This document shows, one piece after another, positions 12,060-25,600 of a DNA stretch of 64,000 bases (positions within the stretch are counted from its first letter, which is position 1; each line of letters opens with the position of its first letter). The position numbers and the translations under genes are program-made. The notes beneath the pieces were generated by a model. It was not told the DNA's origin. It worked only from the letters and a program-made list of their open reading frames with translations, and ran no database searches. The stretch is from Ascarosepion bandense (lineage: Eukaryota; Mollusca; Cephalopoda; Sepiida; Sepiidae), in assembly GCA_037127315.1 (NCBI GenBank), contig JBBBDQ010001027.1, positions 551,001 to 615,000 of the forward strand, in the 5' to 3' direction.

Positions 12060-13627
12060 GCTGATGTAATGGGTACATGGATGACTGGTTAGAATGTTCG
12101 CTTTCTGGCTATGAAACCTGGGTTTGAATCTCACCAGGGTCAATTTGTGAGGAAGGTTACTTCTTGATGTTATCGATCTGGAGGAGGCGATGCCAGTGTG
12201 TGGCATATTTGGAAAGTGCCTGAAAACCATTTCATGGGTTGACTGAAGCCTTGTGAGTGAAATTTGGTAGATAGAACCTTTTGAGAGCTGTTGCTGATTT
12301 GTGCTAGCATGAAGTCATTATGACTGAGGGTTTGAGTGTTCTCGCTTTGTTCAGAATGCTGATCACGCTGAATAAGGTGCTCTCTTCTAGAAACTTTAAG
12401 GTCCATTCAGCATAGAGTATAAACCACAGATGGGCTCTGCGGCTGTTGAACAAACAAAAATATATCGGAGCAGGTGTTTGGGACAGGGATTGGCTAGCCT
12501 TCCTAGTAGACTGGCATCCTCAGATACAAGTGGCCATCCATCGATCCTGATGTATTCAGTAATTTTGAAGATGTTAATTATCTGTTCATTCCAAATGTTT
12601 AATGTGGATACATGTTCTTTTTCTCTTTGAGAAACATAGGCAGTCATCTTCCTATTAATGTAAATCACCTCCTTTCTTTTACATTGCAATGACATGTGAA
12701 TTCGTTTTGTATTTCTGGCCATCAACAATGCTATTTTTATTACCTCCAGCTTAAAGTAGAGGTAATGTTTTTGTTTGCATTTGTCTGTTTGTGATCAAGA
12801 CACATCAAGACCTACTGGATGGATTTGGATGAAACTTTAAGGGATGATTGGCCTCATGACTGGCACAAACTGACTAGATTTTGGGTTTGATCCGGTAAGG
12901 CATAAAGTTTCTGGTTTATTTTCCTTTACTAATAATTTCTTGTCCGTCTATCTGTCTGTGGTCAACGCATCTCAAGACCCACTGGACAGATTTGGATGAA
13001 ACTTTCAGGAATGATTGGACTCATAATTAGCATGAATTCATTAGATTTTGGGTTCAATTCAATTTATTTTTTACCTTTCAAATGCTAAATACTGAATTAG
13101 TTCCCCTGTTTCATTTTAAGTATGCATTTAATTTTGAGAGTGGTCAAGTTCATTTGTTGTATTTTCACTCTTGAGAGTGGTCAAGTTTATTGCAGTTATT
13201 CTCATTTTAATAATCATCTCTTGCTAATCACTGAGATGGTGTTAGTATTGCTTTGATGGTGGTTCATAGTTATGAGTTATCTCCCTCTAACCCTCTAAGT
13301 TACTTGATCATTATGTCTATATCCACTGGCCCAGTGGATATAGACGTTGGTTAAGTCCAGTGACTTGACCCAAAGAATTGTGAGTTCAATACCAGGATAC
13401 AGCAGTGGTGAACAAGTAACTTAGATGGTTAGGAGATGGCTCATGACTACCAAAAGAAGCTTTACACAATGAGAATGATATACCCCAGTGATTGTAATAA
13501 AGGGTTCGGTTTGAAATTCCCAGCACCTGAAGAAGACTGGAGAGTACAACAGCCAAAACATCATACAGATGGCAACAAAGATGAGGACAATAGTCTGAAT
13601 AATGTAAATAGTGTAAACTAGTTAATA

Positions 13628-13658
<31 letters not shown>

Positions 13659-16600
13659 ACTGATCAAACAGTATCCAGACTGGAGTTATAAAAAAAAAAA
13701 TTCAATTTGGTATTTAGTCTACTTCGAAGTCATCCCTTTCTGAAGCCATGAACTTTATCCAGCATTGTTTGCATTGATGGAACTCCTATTTTGGGTTAGC
13801 AAGCAGCTGCCTTATTTTATTCTCTTGTATTTTCTTGGCATCCTGAAATCTTGTTCTTTTCAAGTGGAATTTGATTTTAGGAAAGAGGGAAAAGTTCCAA
13901 GGATCCAAAATCTGGGGAATGTTGTTCTTGGTCCAAAACTGCAGCACAAGCCATGATCACAGATGGAACCTCTTTGCTTTTCTGATATGACCACTGCTCT
14001 TCACACTTTGCTTCCAAGCACTGCTGTAAATGATGAAAATGAGCAAGAATATTATAACTTCTTTGCATGTGCAAAACAGAGTTCAAGATCAACATGCTAC
14101 AAATGGCTACATTTTGCGTACTTTAACTCTGTTACCATAGCAACAGCCCCAATGCTTTTCAATGGGGCACCCTGTACATTTACATAATTTAATTTCATAA
14201 TTTAAATTGTGAATATCTGAGTAACTACATGTTCCAGGCAAACAAAATTAAACATTTACTGGAAATAAATGGCTATAAAGGTGGTGACAGTGATTTTTCA
14301 CGGGTACCATCATTTTACTTTTGAACAGATACACTGCAGTACAGACTAAGCAAAACAATACTTCCAAACACGCAATATGATAGATACATATCACAAAACA
14401 AGATGTATTATATACTGTTATGTCTAGGGTGGTTTGGAAATAACACTTAAGCACTAAGATGACAGACCATTTTCTGGAGTCTTGAAATTTGTCTTTATAG
14501 CCATTTATTTCCAGTAAATGTTAATTTTCTAATTTTCCCAAAATTGGTCAGTACAGTCAGGCAACAATGTGGTAGTGGAAGTATCAGCCAATCTTCAAAA
14601 TGACCCAAAGTCTGTTAATACTTGATAGCTTACACTGGTTCTGGCACATAACAAACCAGAAAAAAATGCAAGTTTCACAGATGTTACATAAAGGGACTTG
14701 AATCTTTTTTTTTTTTCCTATATTTGTTCAATACTCTCCAACTCCAGTCACTTGAGTTGTTTTACTTTATTTATTTATTTTTTTTTTGTTTATCAGTATC
14801 ACTCCATGCAAGTCAGTAAAATCACTAATGCCCAAGGAATTACAGGGTATGGAAGGATTAGAAACAGAAACATTAATAATGAGTGGGAAAAGTAATCAGG
14901 AGGACAGTAGATAGTGATTGACATTGCATTCATGATCTCCATGAAATCTTTTTATGTTTTTACTTTATAAATGTCTGACATTGTCATATATTCCTTATTT
15001 ATTTCATCCCTTCATTTTTATTTTCTGTCAGCCGGCAAAAAGAAAAAGTTGAAAATATGTCATTGTGAAAGTAAATCTCTTATTTGTGTTTAAACATTGA
15101 AGTGATGTACATTATGTTGAATACTGCGTCATTTCAATAAGTTACGTATCCAACACGTTTCTTTTAGTGAATTATAATTGTTCTTTAAAGTATAGTTTGA
15201 TGGTAACCACTTTTTATAACTCTTAGTAATTTTTGCCTACCTTGAACTAAACCTTTGCAAATTATTTTCCTCATTGGTTGGCTGTTGAACCCTGACCATA
15301 CATTTGCTTAAGAATAGAAAAATTCCTTTTATCTTTTACTGTCTCCATGTTACTATATCAAACTTATGGCCACATCGTATTAAAACATCGGTTCCCATAT
15401 GATCACTAAAGCAGTTTCAATCTGCTTACTTGAGTTCCATTATCCTAACAAGTCTTGATGCTTTTTGATCAGACCATGTATTTGTGTTGAAATTGTTTTT
15501 ATTTTTGAGCTGTAAATTCAAATTTAAACAAATGTGTTCTATATACATGTTAATATACTACAAAAATTAATATTTCCGGAGAAAGTAGAAATGTTTTGGA
15601 AAAAATTGATTAAATTTTATTGACACTGTTAAGAGATTGTGTTAATGTTTTTGTACTATCCATCTGTTCATCCATATCTCAAATGCCAGTTAGTCAACAA
15701 CATTGTGGACAATCCTTTCTCATTGGGATTATCCATAGTTGTTGAAAGATGTTGTGCTTTAGTTTTATAAACATAGTAACTGCACTCCATATCTAACCAG
15801 CTTCCTACAGCTTTGTGTGACTGGGTTTTGAATTGTTCTTTTAGCCTGCCTGTTGACCAGAGAGAAGAAGCCCACTCTGCCTTGTTATTTAACCCATAGC
15901 TGAGGGGGAAAGAGATTCATACCTTTCCAGAGAGTATTTGTATGAAAAATGTGTGTAACAAACTTGACTGGTATTTAAACCAGGATCACCAATTTCTTGT
16001 TTTTGGTTGCTAACCATTGGTCTACTTATTTTTTTCTTTTTTAGCAATTGGCTGATTTTCATTTTACATGTCGTATGTGACCTAATTTTTTTGTTTTTTC
16101 TGGAATGAAGGTTTGATAGAAATTTGTGAAATGATAATTCTAATTGCAAAACTCTAACTCGAAACTTTACAAAAGTTGAGTCCGAATGTACAATTAAATT
16201 ATTTTTTGTTCACAGATAACAATTACATTCAATGGTGCTCCACCAAAAGTTATTGCTGAGTTTATTTTAGTAAAACCTTTTTTAATTAAAACATTTTAAT
16301 TGTTTGGATGATTTTTCCCACCTGTCAGTCTCAGTTTTATCTTTTCTATGCTGTTTGTTTAAAGACTAGTTATGTGTGAAGATATATTGAAAATAAAGTT
16401 ATTAACTGTGTGTATTTGACTAATCTTTGCCTTTTTGAATTTTAGAGATTTTTGCTGATCATACAGAGTTGACTCAACTGATATCATGTTGAAAATACTT
16501 GTCTAGTTTTTGCTTGCTCATAATTTTGCAAGATAATTTACAAAAATTTCAAAGGGTTTTTATCTTTGTATATATTTTTTTTTCTGATAAAAACCTTGCA

Positions 16601-19600
16601 ATCGATGATAATAAATCCTGATTGTATTTTTTCTTGTAGGTTTGCTTAACAATACCAACCACAATTATTATTTTTAGTTTTAAATATGTCCAGATATTTT
16701 TTTTTTGTTCACCATAATGTTTAAGCTGTCATGCTTCTGCTAATTATTTATTCTTGAAATTCTTTGCCATTCTGTAGTATTCTCTTTTTTTTCTTTTTTA
16801 AATAAGTATTCTTAGACTAAAGTAGTCTTTGAGATTTGAAAAAGAAATCACTCGACCAGCAGCCGAGAGCGAGGGAAAATTTACTTGCCCCCAAATCATT
16901 TTACTCGACTGACTCCATTTTCTTAATGGTCATCTTATGTAAACACAGCGTGAATTGCTGACGGAAAATAAAAAAATGAAATAAAATTTTGAAGGTGTTA
17001 GAAAGAATTTAAAAAATTAAAAAAAAATGACAACAAAATTTGACTTTCATCTTAATAATAGCATAAACCTTTTGATGATAAAACTTTTTTTTTTTTTTTT
17101 TTTTTTTTTTAAGTGTGAGCCCTTTTAACATCATGATATGCTGTTTTTTTGGCAATTGAGTGAATGTACCTAAATTCGTAGTTTCTTTCTTCTGTTTGAC
17201 TACAACCTCCATCTCATAAGACCAAAGAGCTTAGTAATGTTATTGTAGGTCATTCTAAGTAACTTGTGAATCTTCAGTAGCATACTTTTGGGCTGTAAAA
17301 GGAATCAGATTTCCTTTTTCTATATTTGAAGGGACACGTTTCATTGCAAAATTTTTAATCGACTTTGGGCGAGTAAAGCAATAAACTTTAATCGCCCAAT
17401 TAAGTTTTTAATCAACAGAGTCGATCAGGTGAGTGAAATTTCAAAGGCTGGACTAAAGGTTTTTTTTCTGTTTAATTATATACCCTTGAAGTTGTGCTGA
17501 GTGACATTCATTTGTCTTTTAACAAATGTGAAAAAATAATTAACATTTTTTTCCTTAAATTTACTAAACATGAGAATAAAAAAAATATTTATGGCTTTTC
17601 AAAGTTTTAATGTTTTTTTTTTTTTTTTTTTTTTTTGGCTCCATTCCAAACAAGTTTCTTCTTGTGTATTACAAATTTATAAAATTCCATTATTTTATAG
17701 TGTCTTATTTAAATTGTTTGTGGGTGATGTTTAAAATTGGCTGTATTATGGTGAAAGAATGCTCAATATTGGAGTTTGTAGATATAAACAGTGTGGACAG
17801 AGAAATCACAACTGTATGGTGACTGTCAGTGCAGTGTTAATTTCTATATCTGCATAAAGTTGGAACTACATTACGATATTTCTCTTTATGTCTTATCATC
17901 CCATAAAATGTACTCATGTATTGTCATCTTCTAATTCAGTTTTTATATTCTTTGGCAGTTACTTTTATATTTGCTAATATTTTCAAATGTAGGAATAATT
18001 TTAAATAAAACAAATTTGGTTGTGAACCAGTACCACAGTGATGATGCCTGCTGTTGATGACTTTTTAAACAAACAGGATAAATTGTCTTCTTTGAACAGT
18101 CTGATATCAGTTTAACTGGAAAGAAGCAATGCGTTCAGCAAGCACCTCTTAATTGCTGTTGTTTCCAGGTTCACCCTGACCCGAAGTGGTAGCACCTGTT
18201 AGGGTCCCAGCTATGGACAAATAGTTAATCCCCAAGCTGGGGTCAAAACACTATCAAAATATAAAAATAGACTTTTATAGAAATATATACATAAAAATAG
18301 ACTTTATAAAAAAAATATACATTTTTGAAGAAAAAATATTACCAACAATACATTTTTAAAGACAAAAACTAGAAGACATTTTCAGTTTTCTAAAATAAAA
18401 AAGAATAAAAACAAAAAAATTTCATTAAAATCTGACTAAATCAACCTTCTCACTAGAAAAAAAACACCTTAAAACCCCACCTTTTTGGCATGAAATAACC
18501 CACAGAAGTTGATATGCTGTTAAACAAAACTCAAACTAAAACAACGCATAAGAAGAGGTGAAATTTAATGCCAGCAAAATTTCACAACTCTAGCATCTCT
18601 CTTTCATAGTCAGCTTATGAACATTTCAACTTACTCTTGTTTTTTGTCTTATATTTGTGGGTCACCACTCACTTCACAAAGTAGCTTTATAATAGTATGA
18701 GCTCGTTAAATTACCAATTGTTCAGTGTTTGACTTGTGTATTTTAGTAGCAGCTTCAACATTGTTTATTAACTAATTGGGATTTTTGTCTTTTGTCAAAT
18801 GATAAAAATATTAATTAAACAAACAAAATTGGTTGATAAATATTTCACTAAGTTTGGATAGAGAATTTCATTAATGAAAAAAAATAGGCTATATTAACGA
18901 ATACATAGAAAATGTTTCTACATTAACCAGGACTGATTAAAATTTTTGTTTGCTTTGAATTTCATGCTTTCTTTCATTGTCAGTCTCTGTCTTTCATGTA
19001 TCTCTGTTATTTACTTTTTTGGCTCTTGTGTAGTTGTTCAAAAATCTTTTAGAAGCGGAAACAAAAAGCTGTTCTCATGTAGCAAAAGTTAAGATTACTT
19101 CCAAGAACATAATTCTATTACCAAATAACAAAACCACATCATTTGAAAAGTTTCTACTGCACCAACGACTGAAATGGTTAGCACGTAACTAGATGCAAAA
19201 ATAATGATCTGATCAGGATGTCAGCTTTCTACATTACCTTAAACAAAAGATTTGGAAGGAAACTTCCATGAATACTAGAAAGAGTGTTAACAGTGGGCTA
19301 AAAAACTGTTTTAACATGTTGGCTCTCGAGTCTCATTTCTCTTGTTGTTTCAGGGTTCCAACACTCTATTTTAATTAATTTTGGTACAAGTGACTTTGTT
19401 TTAACATTTTTTTCATATATGAGTCAAAAATATCATAGGTAGTATTTATTACCTATGACCTACCAGTGTTGTTCAGTAACTGAGTCCATTTTACAACCCA
19501 AAGCTCCTCCCCGAACCTTGGAAAATTTCCAATATGCATGTATCACATTGATACTCTCATTTTCTATATTTATAAATAAATGTTTTTGGAGTAAAAAAAA

Positions 19601-22600
19601 AAAATGCAGTTCTGGTGTACGATGATCTCATAAAAGCGACCAATCATAGCGTCCCTAGTCCTAATAAACCTCATAGAAAAGAAATTGGAAAACAACCCAC
19701 CAGAGGGTCATATGGGCCTTGCAGGCATACCACTCTGACCCTCTGGTGGATCATGTGGGAGCCAACACATCAAGAGGAATTTTTTAGAAGTTTCAGCTAA
19801 CAGTATTATCAGCATTTTCCTGACTGGAATCTGAGATTCTTAAAAAGAATTTTCATAATTAAAAAATGAAGTGACATTCTTTTATTACCTTCATTTTCCT
19901 AGCATTTTTTGTTTTTTCTTCCTTTTAAAGGATTTGGATGACAGATTATAAATTTGTGACCAATTTGATCATTAAGCTTCCTTGCATATTTTCTCTTGAT
20001 ATTTAATTTCCTTTTTCTTTTAGATGAGATTTTCCTCATATTTTTCTCTACCCCTCCCCTACCACTCACATGCAGGCACAAAACTTGGTTGAAATATGTT
20101 TTTGCCAATGGCTTTTTTAGAAAATGTATCATTCCTTCTCTTTTCTTCAACATTCTTTAAATAAATAAACTTTGTTTTTGTTTTCTTGACTGTTACTTAA
20201 ATTAAAATGACTTTCATTTACAAATTGTCTGACTGCTACTGATGAGTTAAATATAAAATACTTTTCTTCTCAAAGGAGAAAAGTAGATAAAAGAACCAAA
20301 GTTACTAATTATGCCAGGCACATTCTTTCGGTTTGTCTGAAGCCAAAATTACACTTGACCCCTCATGCATTAAACTAGCCTCAGCTTTTAAAATTATTTC
20401 CTCTATCTCGCTGATATTCTCTCTGGCACTTGTTGATGCTATGATGCGGTTAGAGCACTAGAATGAAGGTTGACAAGGTTCTATGCTAAATATTGGTGAT
20501 GTTTATGAGAAAAAGAAAAACAAGCGTGTCAGTCCCTTTTTCTTACTTAAATGCTTGTAAAAACTTTTTTTTTTTTTAATCAACTCAAGCAAGATGTGAC
20601 AACAACTAGTGTGCAGGGAGTGACAGTGAAAGAAAAGGACTGAATACAGTGGGTGTCGAACAAGAGAATAAAAGATGGATGGTATGAAGGAGATCGATGG
20701 CAGTTGATCTTGCTTTTAAGATTGTAGCTATCAGGAAGCAAGTAAAGGGAATTCAACAGGTGAGAAGTGCAAGAAAAAAAAACCTAGTGTAGAAAAGGTA
20801 GTTACATTTAACTATTTCAACCATAATACTGAGATTCAAATGCCAGTCTAGTAGCACGATTTTTGCTTCTGGGTGAGTTCACAGATTGTCTTGTTAAATC
20901 TTTGATTTTTCAACTAAGCATTTTGTTATGTGTCAGTTTTAAGTAACTGAACAGCTATATTACCCCAACTAGCCTGGTAGCCACTGCTGTTGTTTATTTG
21001 TTTCTATGTTCTTAATGAAATAATAGTATTCTTGGTGCTGTTTTTATCATCCTGGTCACCAGGTGTTGACATCAGCAAGTTGGGACATAAACAGATTCTA
21101 CAAGGATTTCTCCCAGTGGTTATTATTATTTTACAAAGGTTTTGGATGCAAAATCATCAGTCATGGTAACTTCTTTGCTGAAAACTAATTTCAAAGGCAT
21201 AAGCCAAAAAACCCTGTTGTTAACTAACAATGGCTTTAATGATAAATTGACAAATTTAAAAGTGTATAAGGAGTGAAAAATGATTAATATTTCTTTTAAG
21301 CTGGTTGACAGATTTTCTGCAGGAAAATTATTCTAGCAGTAATTCACAATAGCTGGAGAAACCTCAGAGCAGACATTGGAGAGAGTAGGGATTGAAATCA
21401 AAGCCTATTTTGTCATCTGATCTCACCATGTCCCATCAGCTGCCTTATATAAGAATTTCATAAACCTCTGGCATTGATTTATGGCGTTTCTCAATAAGAT
21501 ATCATTATCTTTCTTTGTGGTTTGTGGAATGTATTTATTCGAAATGCTACTACATTGGACTTGGTAAACTATGAACATGTTTGGTGTTTATTTTAAATAA
21601 CATATTGAGAATTCTTTTTTGTAATTTGGTAAATTCTAGAAGACCATAAATGTTGTCATACAGAGCACTTCCCCCACTCCCTGAGACAATTGGGAGGGGG
21701 ATTTAAATCTTCCAATAGACTATCCAAACTCTGTTATAGCCTCTAATTATTATTTTTTAATTTGCTCTTTCTTTCTTTACTTTTCTCTTTGATGTTTGAT
21801 TAGATCCTGTGTTTTGTTCACAGTTTAATCTTAATTCCTGCTTCGAATCCTGACTAAACATTCTCATACATTAAAGCGTTTTTACCACAGTTATATATCC
21901 CTCATTCAATTTTTATAATAATTGTGCTTGTTCCTTCCTTAGTTACTTAGTTTGTTTGTCTGTTACGACACTTACTCTCTATATGAGATTTTACTTCTCG
22001 ATATTTTTAAACACTACTTTCCTCAGCCTTTCTCTCATCTTTGCCAAACGGAAGGGTAGTAAAGAGTGAGAGAGTAGGAGGAGAAAGTCTATAGCATTAC
22101 CGTAGGAGCAGCAGCAGCTTAAGCTGTGTGTATATGTGTGTGTACTGTACAATATAGTAAAAATAGGTAGGTTTGTTGTCATATCCCGCAACCTAATAAT
22201 GAAATTTCTGGCCTCTTTTACACCTTTGACCATTACTCAGTTGGTCTTTTCTATTTACAATGGACACTGGAGCCTTTAAAGTAACTTTAATTATTTAAAA
22301 AAAATTTTAATCCCTTCTAACATTTTTGAAATTTTGTCAGAAAATTTTGTTTTGATTTGAGTTAGCGGCAAAAAAAAAAAACGTTACGACTGTTTTACAA
22401 TGGAAATGTAATGAATGCATAACCCACTTTTTTTCACTGACAAACACATTAATTTTGAAATTCTTGCAAAAGTCAAATAATTGTTGGATTTTAATGAAAC
22501 TATCAATACTCATTCACAAATGAATGAAATTATTTTTTGGAATTATTATTTTTTAAAAATCTTGATAAAATATATTTTTTTTTTTTACCTCTATTGAACA

Positions 22601-25600
22601 GGTGTAGAGGCTCATCCCTTGTTCCCTGTTTAGGATGTGGTCTCCGGCTTTCTTATTTCCAATCTTTCCACTCTTACGTAGCCCCCTGCACATCAGTGGC
22701 ATTACCGCCTTGCTCGGGGTGATATTAAAAAAAAAAAAATCCATGAAATCTTAATATTGATGTCTAACTTTTGTTTTATTTGTTCAACGCAGGACTCATT
22801 GGGGAATATAAATCATCTTTTTTTTTTTATTTATGTTTGTAATCATTCTCCGAAGAGTAAAATAAAAAATGCAATAAAACTCTGATATAATTGAATTTGA
22901 TAAGCTTTTAGTTGCTGGAATAAATAACTATTAAGGACATTTTACTCTGAAGAAAAAAAAATTTTCGATTGATAATAAAACGATTTTTATTAAACTTTTC
23001 AATTTTAGATAGGCAATATAATCATCAATTCTTAACTAAAAACTCTACTCGCAATCAATTCTTTGAAAATTTAAAACATATTTTTAAAACTTTATATATT
23101 AATTTAATAATAATAATCATAATAAAAAAATGAAAACAATTTTAAAATTTTATTTTATTTTATTTATTAAGACGTTACTATCATTTGTAGTATGACAATG
23201 TAAAATTTTTCCAGGATATCATAATTATCCTTCCCTGGGAATTCCATGGGTTCGCTAGTTTTTATAATTGTGCAAGAATAGAAATGCCTTAATATTTATT
23301 TTGCCTTGTAGCTGTTGCTTTGACTACTTTTGACTTGTGCACACACACACACACACACTATATATATATATATATATATATATATGCTGGAGTACTCAAA
23401 ATAGTAAAACCTTGAGTCCTCTTCACCTGGATATATATATATATAATAGAATAAGTAAAGGATAAAGTAGGAAAAGTGTCTTGATCAAACATGTTTCACT
23501 TTATTAAGCTTCTTCAGAATTCTGGTTAAAAGACAAGAACTTAATTTTTTTTTTTTTTTTTTAACTTTAAAAAAATAAAGGCATTATACTGGAATGTTGA
23601 TTGGGGCTTGATTCTATTCGTCAGATATGTATTGCGTGTAATAAAGCAATGAACATTTATTTTAAATATAAGTATGTATAGGAAATGCTTGTTTGTTTTC
23701 TATGTGTGCTGTGTGTAATAAAGCGAAGTTGGCATGACGGAAAGAACACTGTTCAGTCAAGTGAAAAACCTCTCCACATTAATTGTTTCATTTTAAGCTT
23801 CTTCAGAGATTTGTTTACACAACAGGAACTTAATTTTTTTTTTTTTTTTTAGTTTCTTGTTTTTTAAACAGATTTGGAAAGAATCTAATAAAGTGAAACA
23901 TGTTTAAGACACTTCCTATTTTGTTTTTTACATATTCTATCTCTCACACACACACATTGTTTTATATTATTTTTACCCTGTTTTTTTTTTTTCTTTTATT
24001 TATTGCAAATTTTGTCAATTCTGTTTGTTGGGCATTTCTACCTATTACATATCACCATGGCCAATTACTCTACAGCAACGGTTGGCAACCCTCGGCCCAC
24101 GGGCCACATCCGGTCCTCAAGTGAATCTTGTTTGGCCAGCTACCTTACTCTGGACATGATATAAATATAGGTAAACCAAACCAAAGTGACAGTTGATAGT
24201 CTGAATATATTGTGTTCAAACTAAAAAATTTTTGTTTTTACCTGGAGAATGTGTTTTGCTTTTATTTTTTTTTGTAGGGATTGCCAAAATTAGCGTACGG
24301 CCTCACTTTCACTTTTTCTGTGAAATTCCTTTCGTGAGCCTGGCAGTTTTAAATGAATATAAAATAGTGCTTCAACCAATTTTAATGGAATTTTTTTTTT
24401 TCAGTACTGATTTATGAAACATTTATTTTTAAGATGTGATATTTTTTTAACAAAAATCCCGTCAGATATTATATTGAATCCTTGCTTTCTTGAAACAAGA
24501 AAATTTATTCACATATTTAATAACATGGTTCTTCTCCATGACACTGGAGCCATAGCTTTTTGGCCCTTCTCCATGATTCTATATAGCTTTTTTTTTTTTT
24601 TAATTAATGTATATGAAAATATGTAATTCTTTTTTTTTTTATACATTTTATACAGATGTAACATTTTTCTTTATCACATATCATTTTTCTTTTAGAGACC
24701 TGAAAGTTGTTATCCTTGGAGATGTCAATGTGGGAAAAACCTCCTTAATATGTCGATACATAGATGGTAAATTTCTAGCCTCAGATCCAGTAAGTTTTTG
24801 TTATCGTCATTGTTTTTTGTAAATCATTTCACCCAAGCAAGGAAATAAAACCACTAGGATGCATATTTTTTTCCTTACCATTTTTAAAAAATTTTATTTT
24901 CTTACCATCGATGAAACTTTATTTAGCAATAATATAATTTTATTTATTTATTTATTTTTTAAAACTATGTTCTGGGTTAACATATTTTTCATGATTAATT
25001 TATGACAAGATTTTCTCCATTTTTATTGTTGCTTTTTATCACAAAACTTATTTTAAATTATACTTGTGTCAGTTAAGATTTCATTTAGCTCTTTTAGGTG
25101 CCTGGACAACAAAGGCTGATTTAAATATTCCTTTGAAGCTATAGGAACTTGAATTCTTGTCAATGGTAGTTTTTGTCTTTCTGACACCTCCCCCTCTCTC
25201 TGGTTGTTGTGGATTCTGGTTGAGAAACCACACAAAATGATAAATAACAAAAACAGATATGGAGATAGGAAATGTAAGTTATATTGAACAAGAATATACA
25301 AACTGGAACACGGGTTAGTCAGTTCAGGAATACTAGGAATACTGTTAGTAAAATCATTATATGCAGTCTTGTAGTGAAAAAGTATGTCCGGGTAATGAGT
25401 CTATATCCAGAATAACTCCAACTTAGTATGCACCAACTTATGGGCCAACTGACACCTTACTAAGCTCACTCACTGACAACCACTGCTGTTCTCTGTATAA
25501 GCAGAATAATATGTACACATCAGGCGAGTCCATTCTTGTATCCAAAAAGAGGTGATCCCCAACACTAATCAATGAAGCTAGAGGCCAACTGAATTAACAA

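Noticed and set aside
12100..12140. Functional tRNA gene
   Set aside because: Box A and box B-like sequences are present but the cloverleaf is not complete, and the segment continues into a SINE body. The heads of S1 and S2 were rejected as tRNA genes for the same reason.
24607..24822. 71-codon open frame as a complete gene
   Set aside because: Only the part from 24696 to 24789 is real (rab20 exon 2). The upstream residues are the intronic pyrimidine tract and the C-terminal residues run past a consensus donor.
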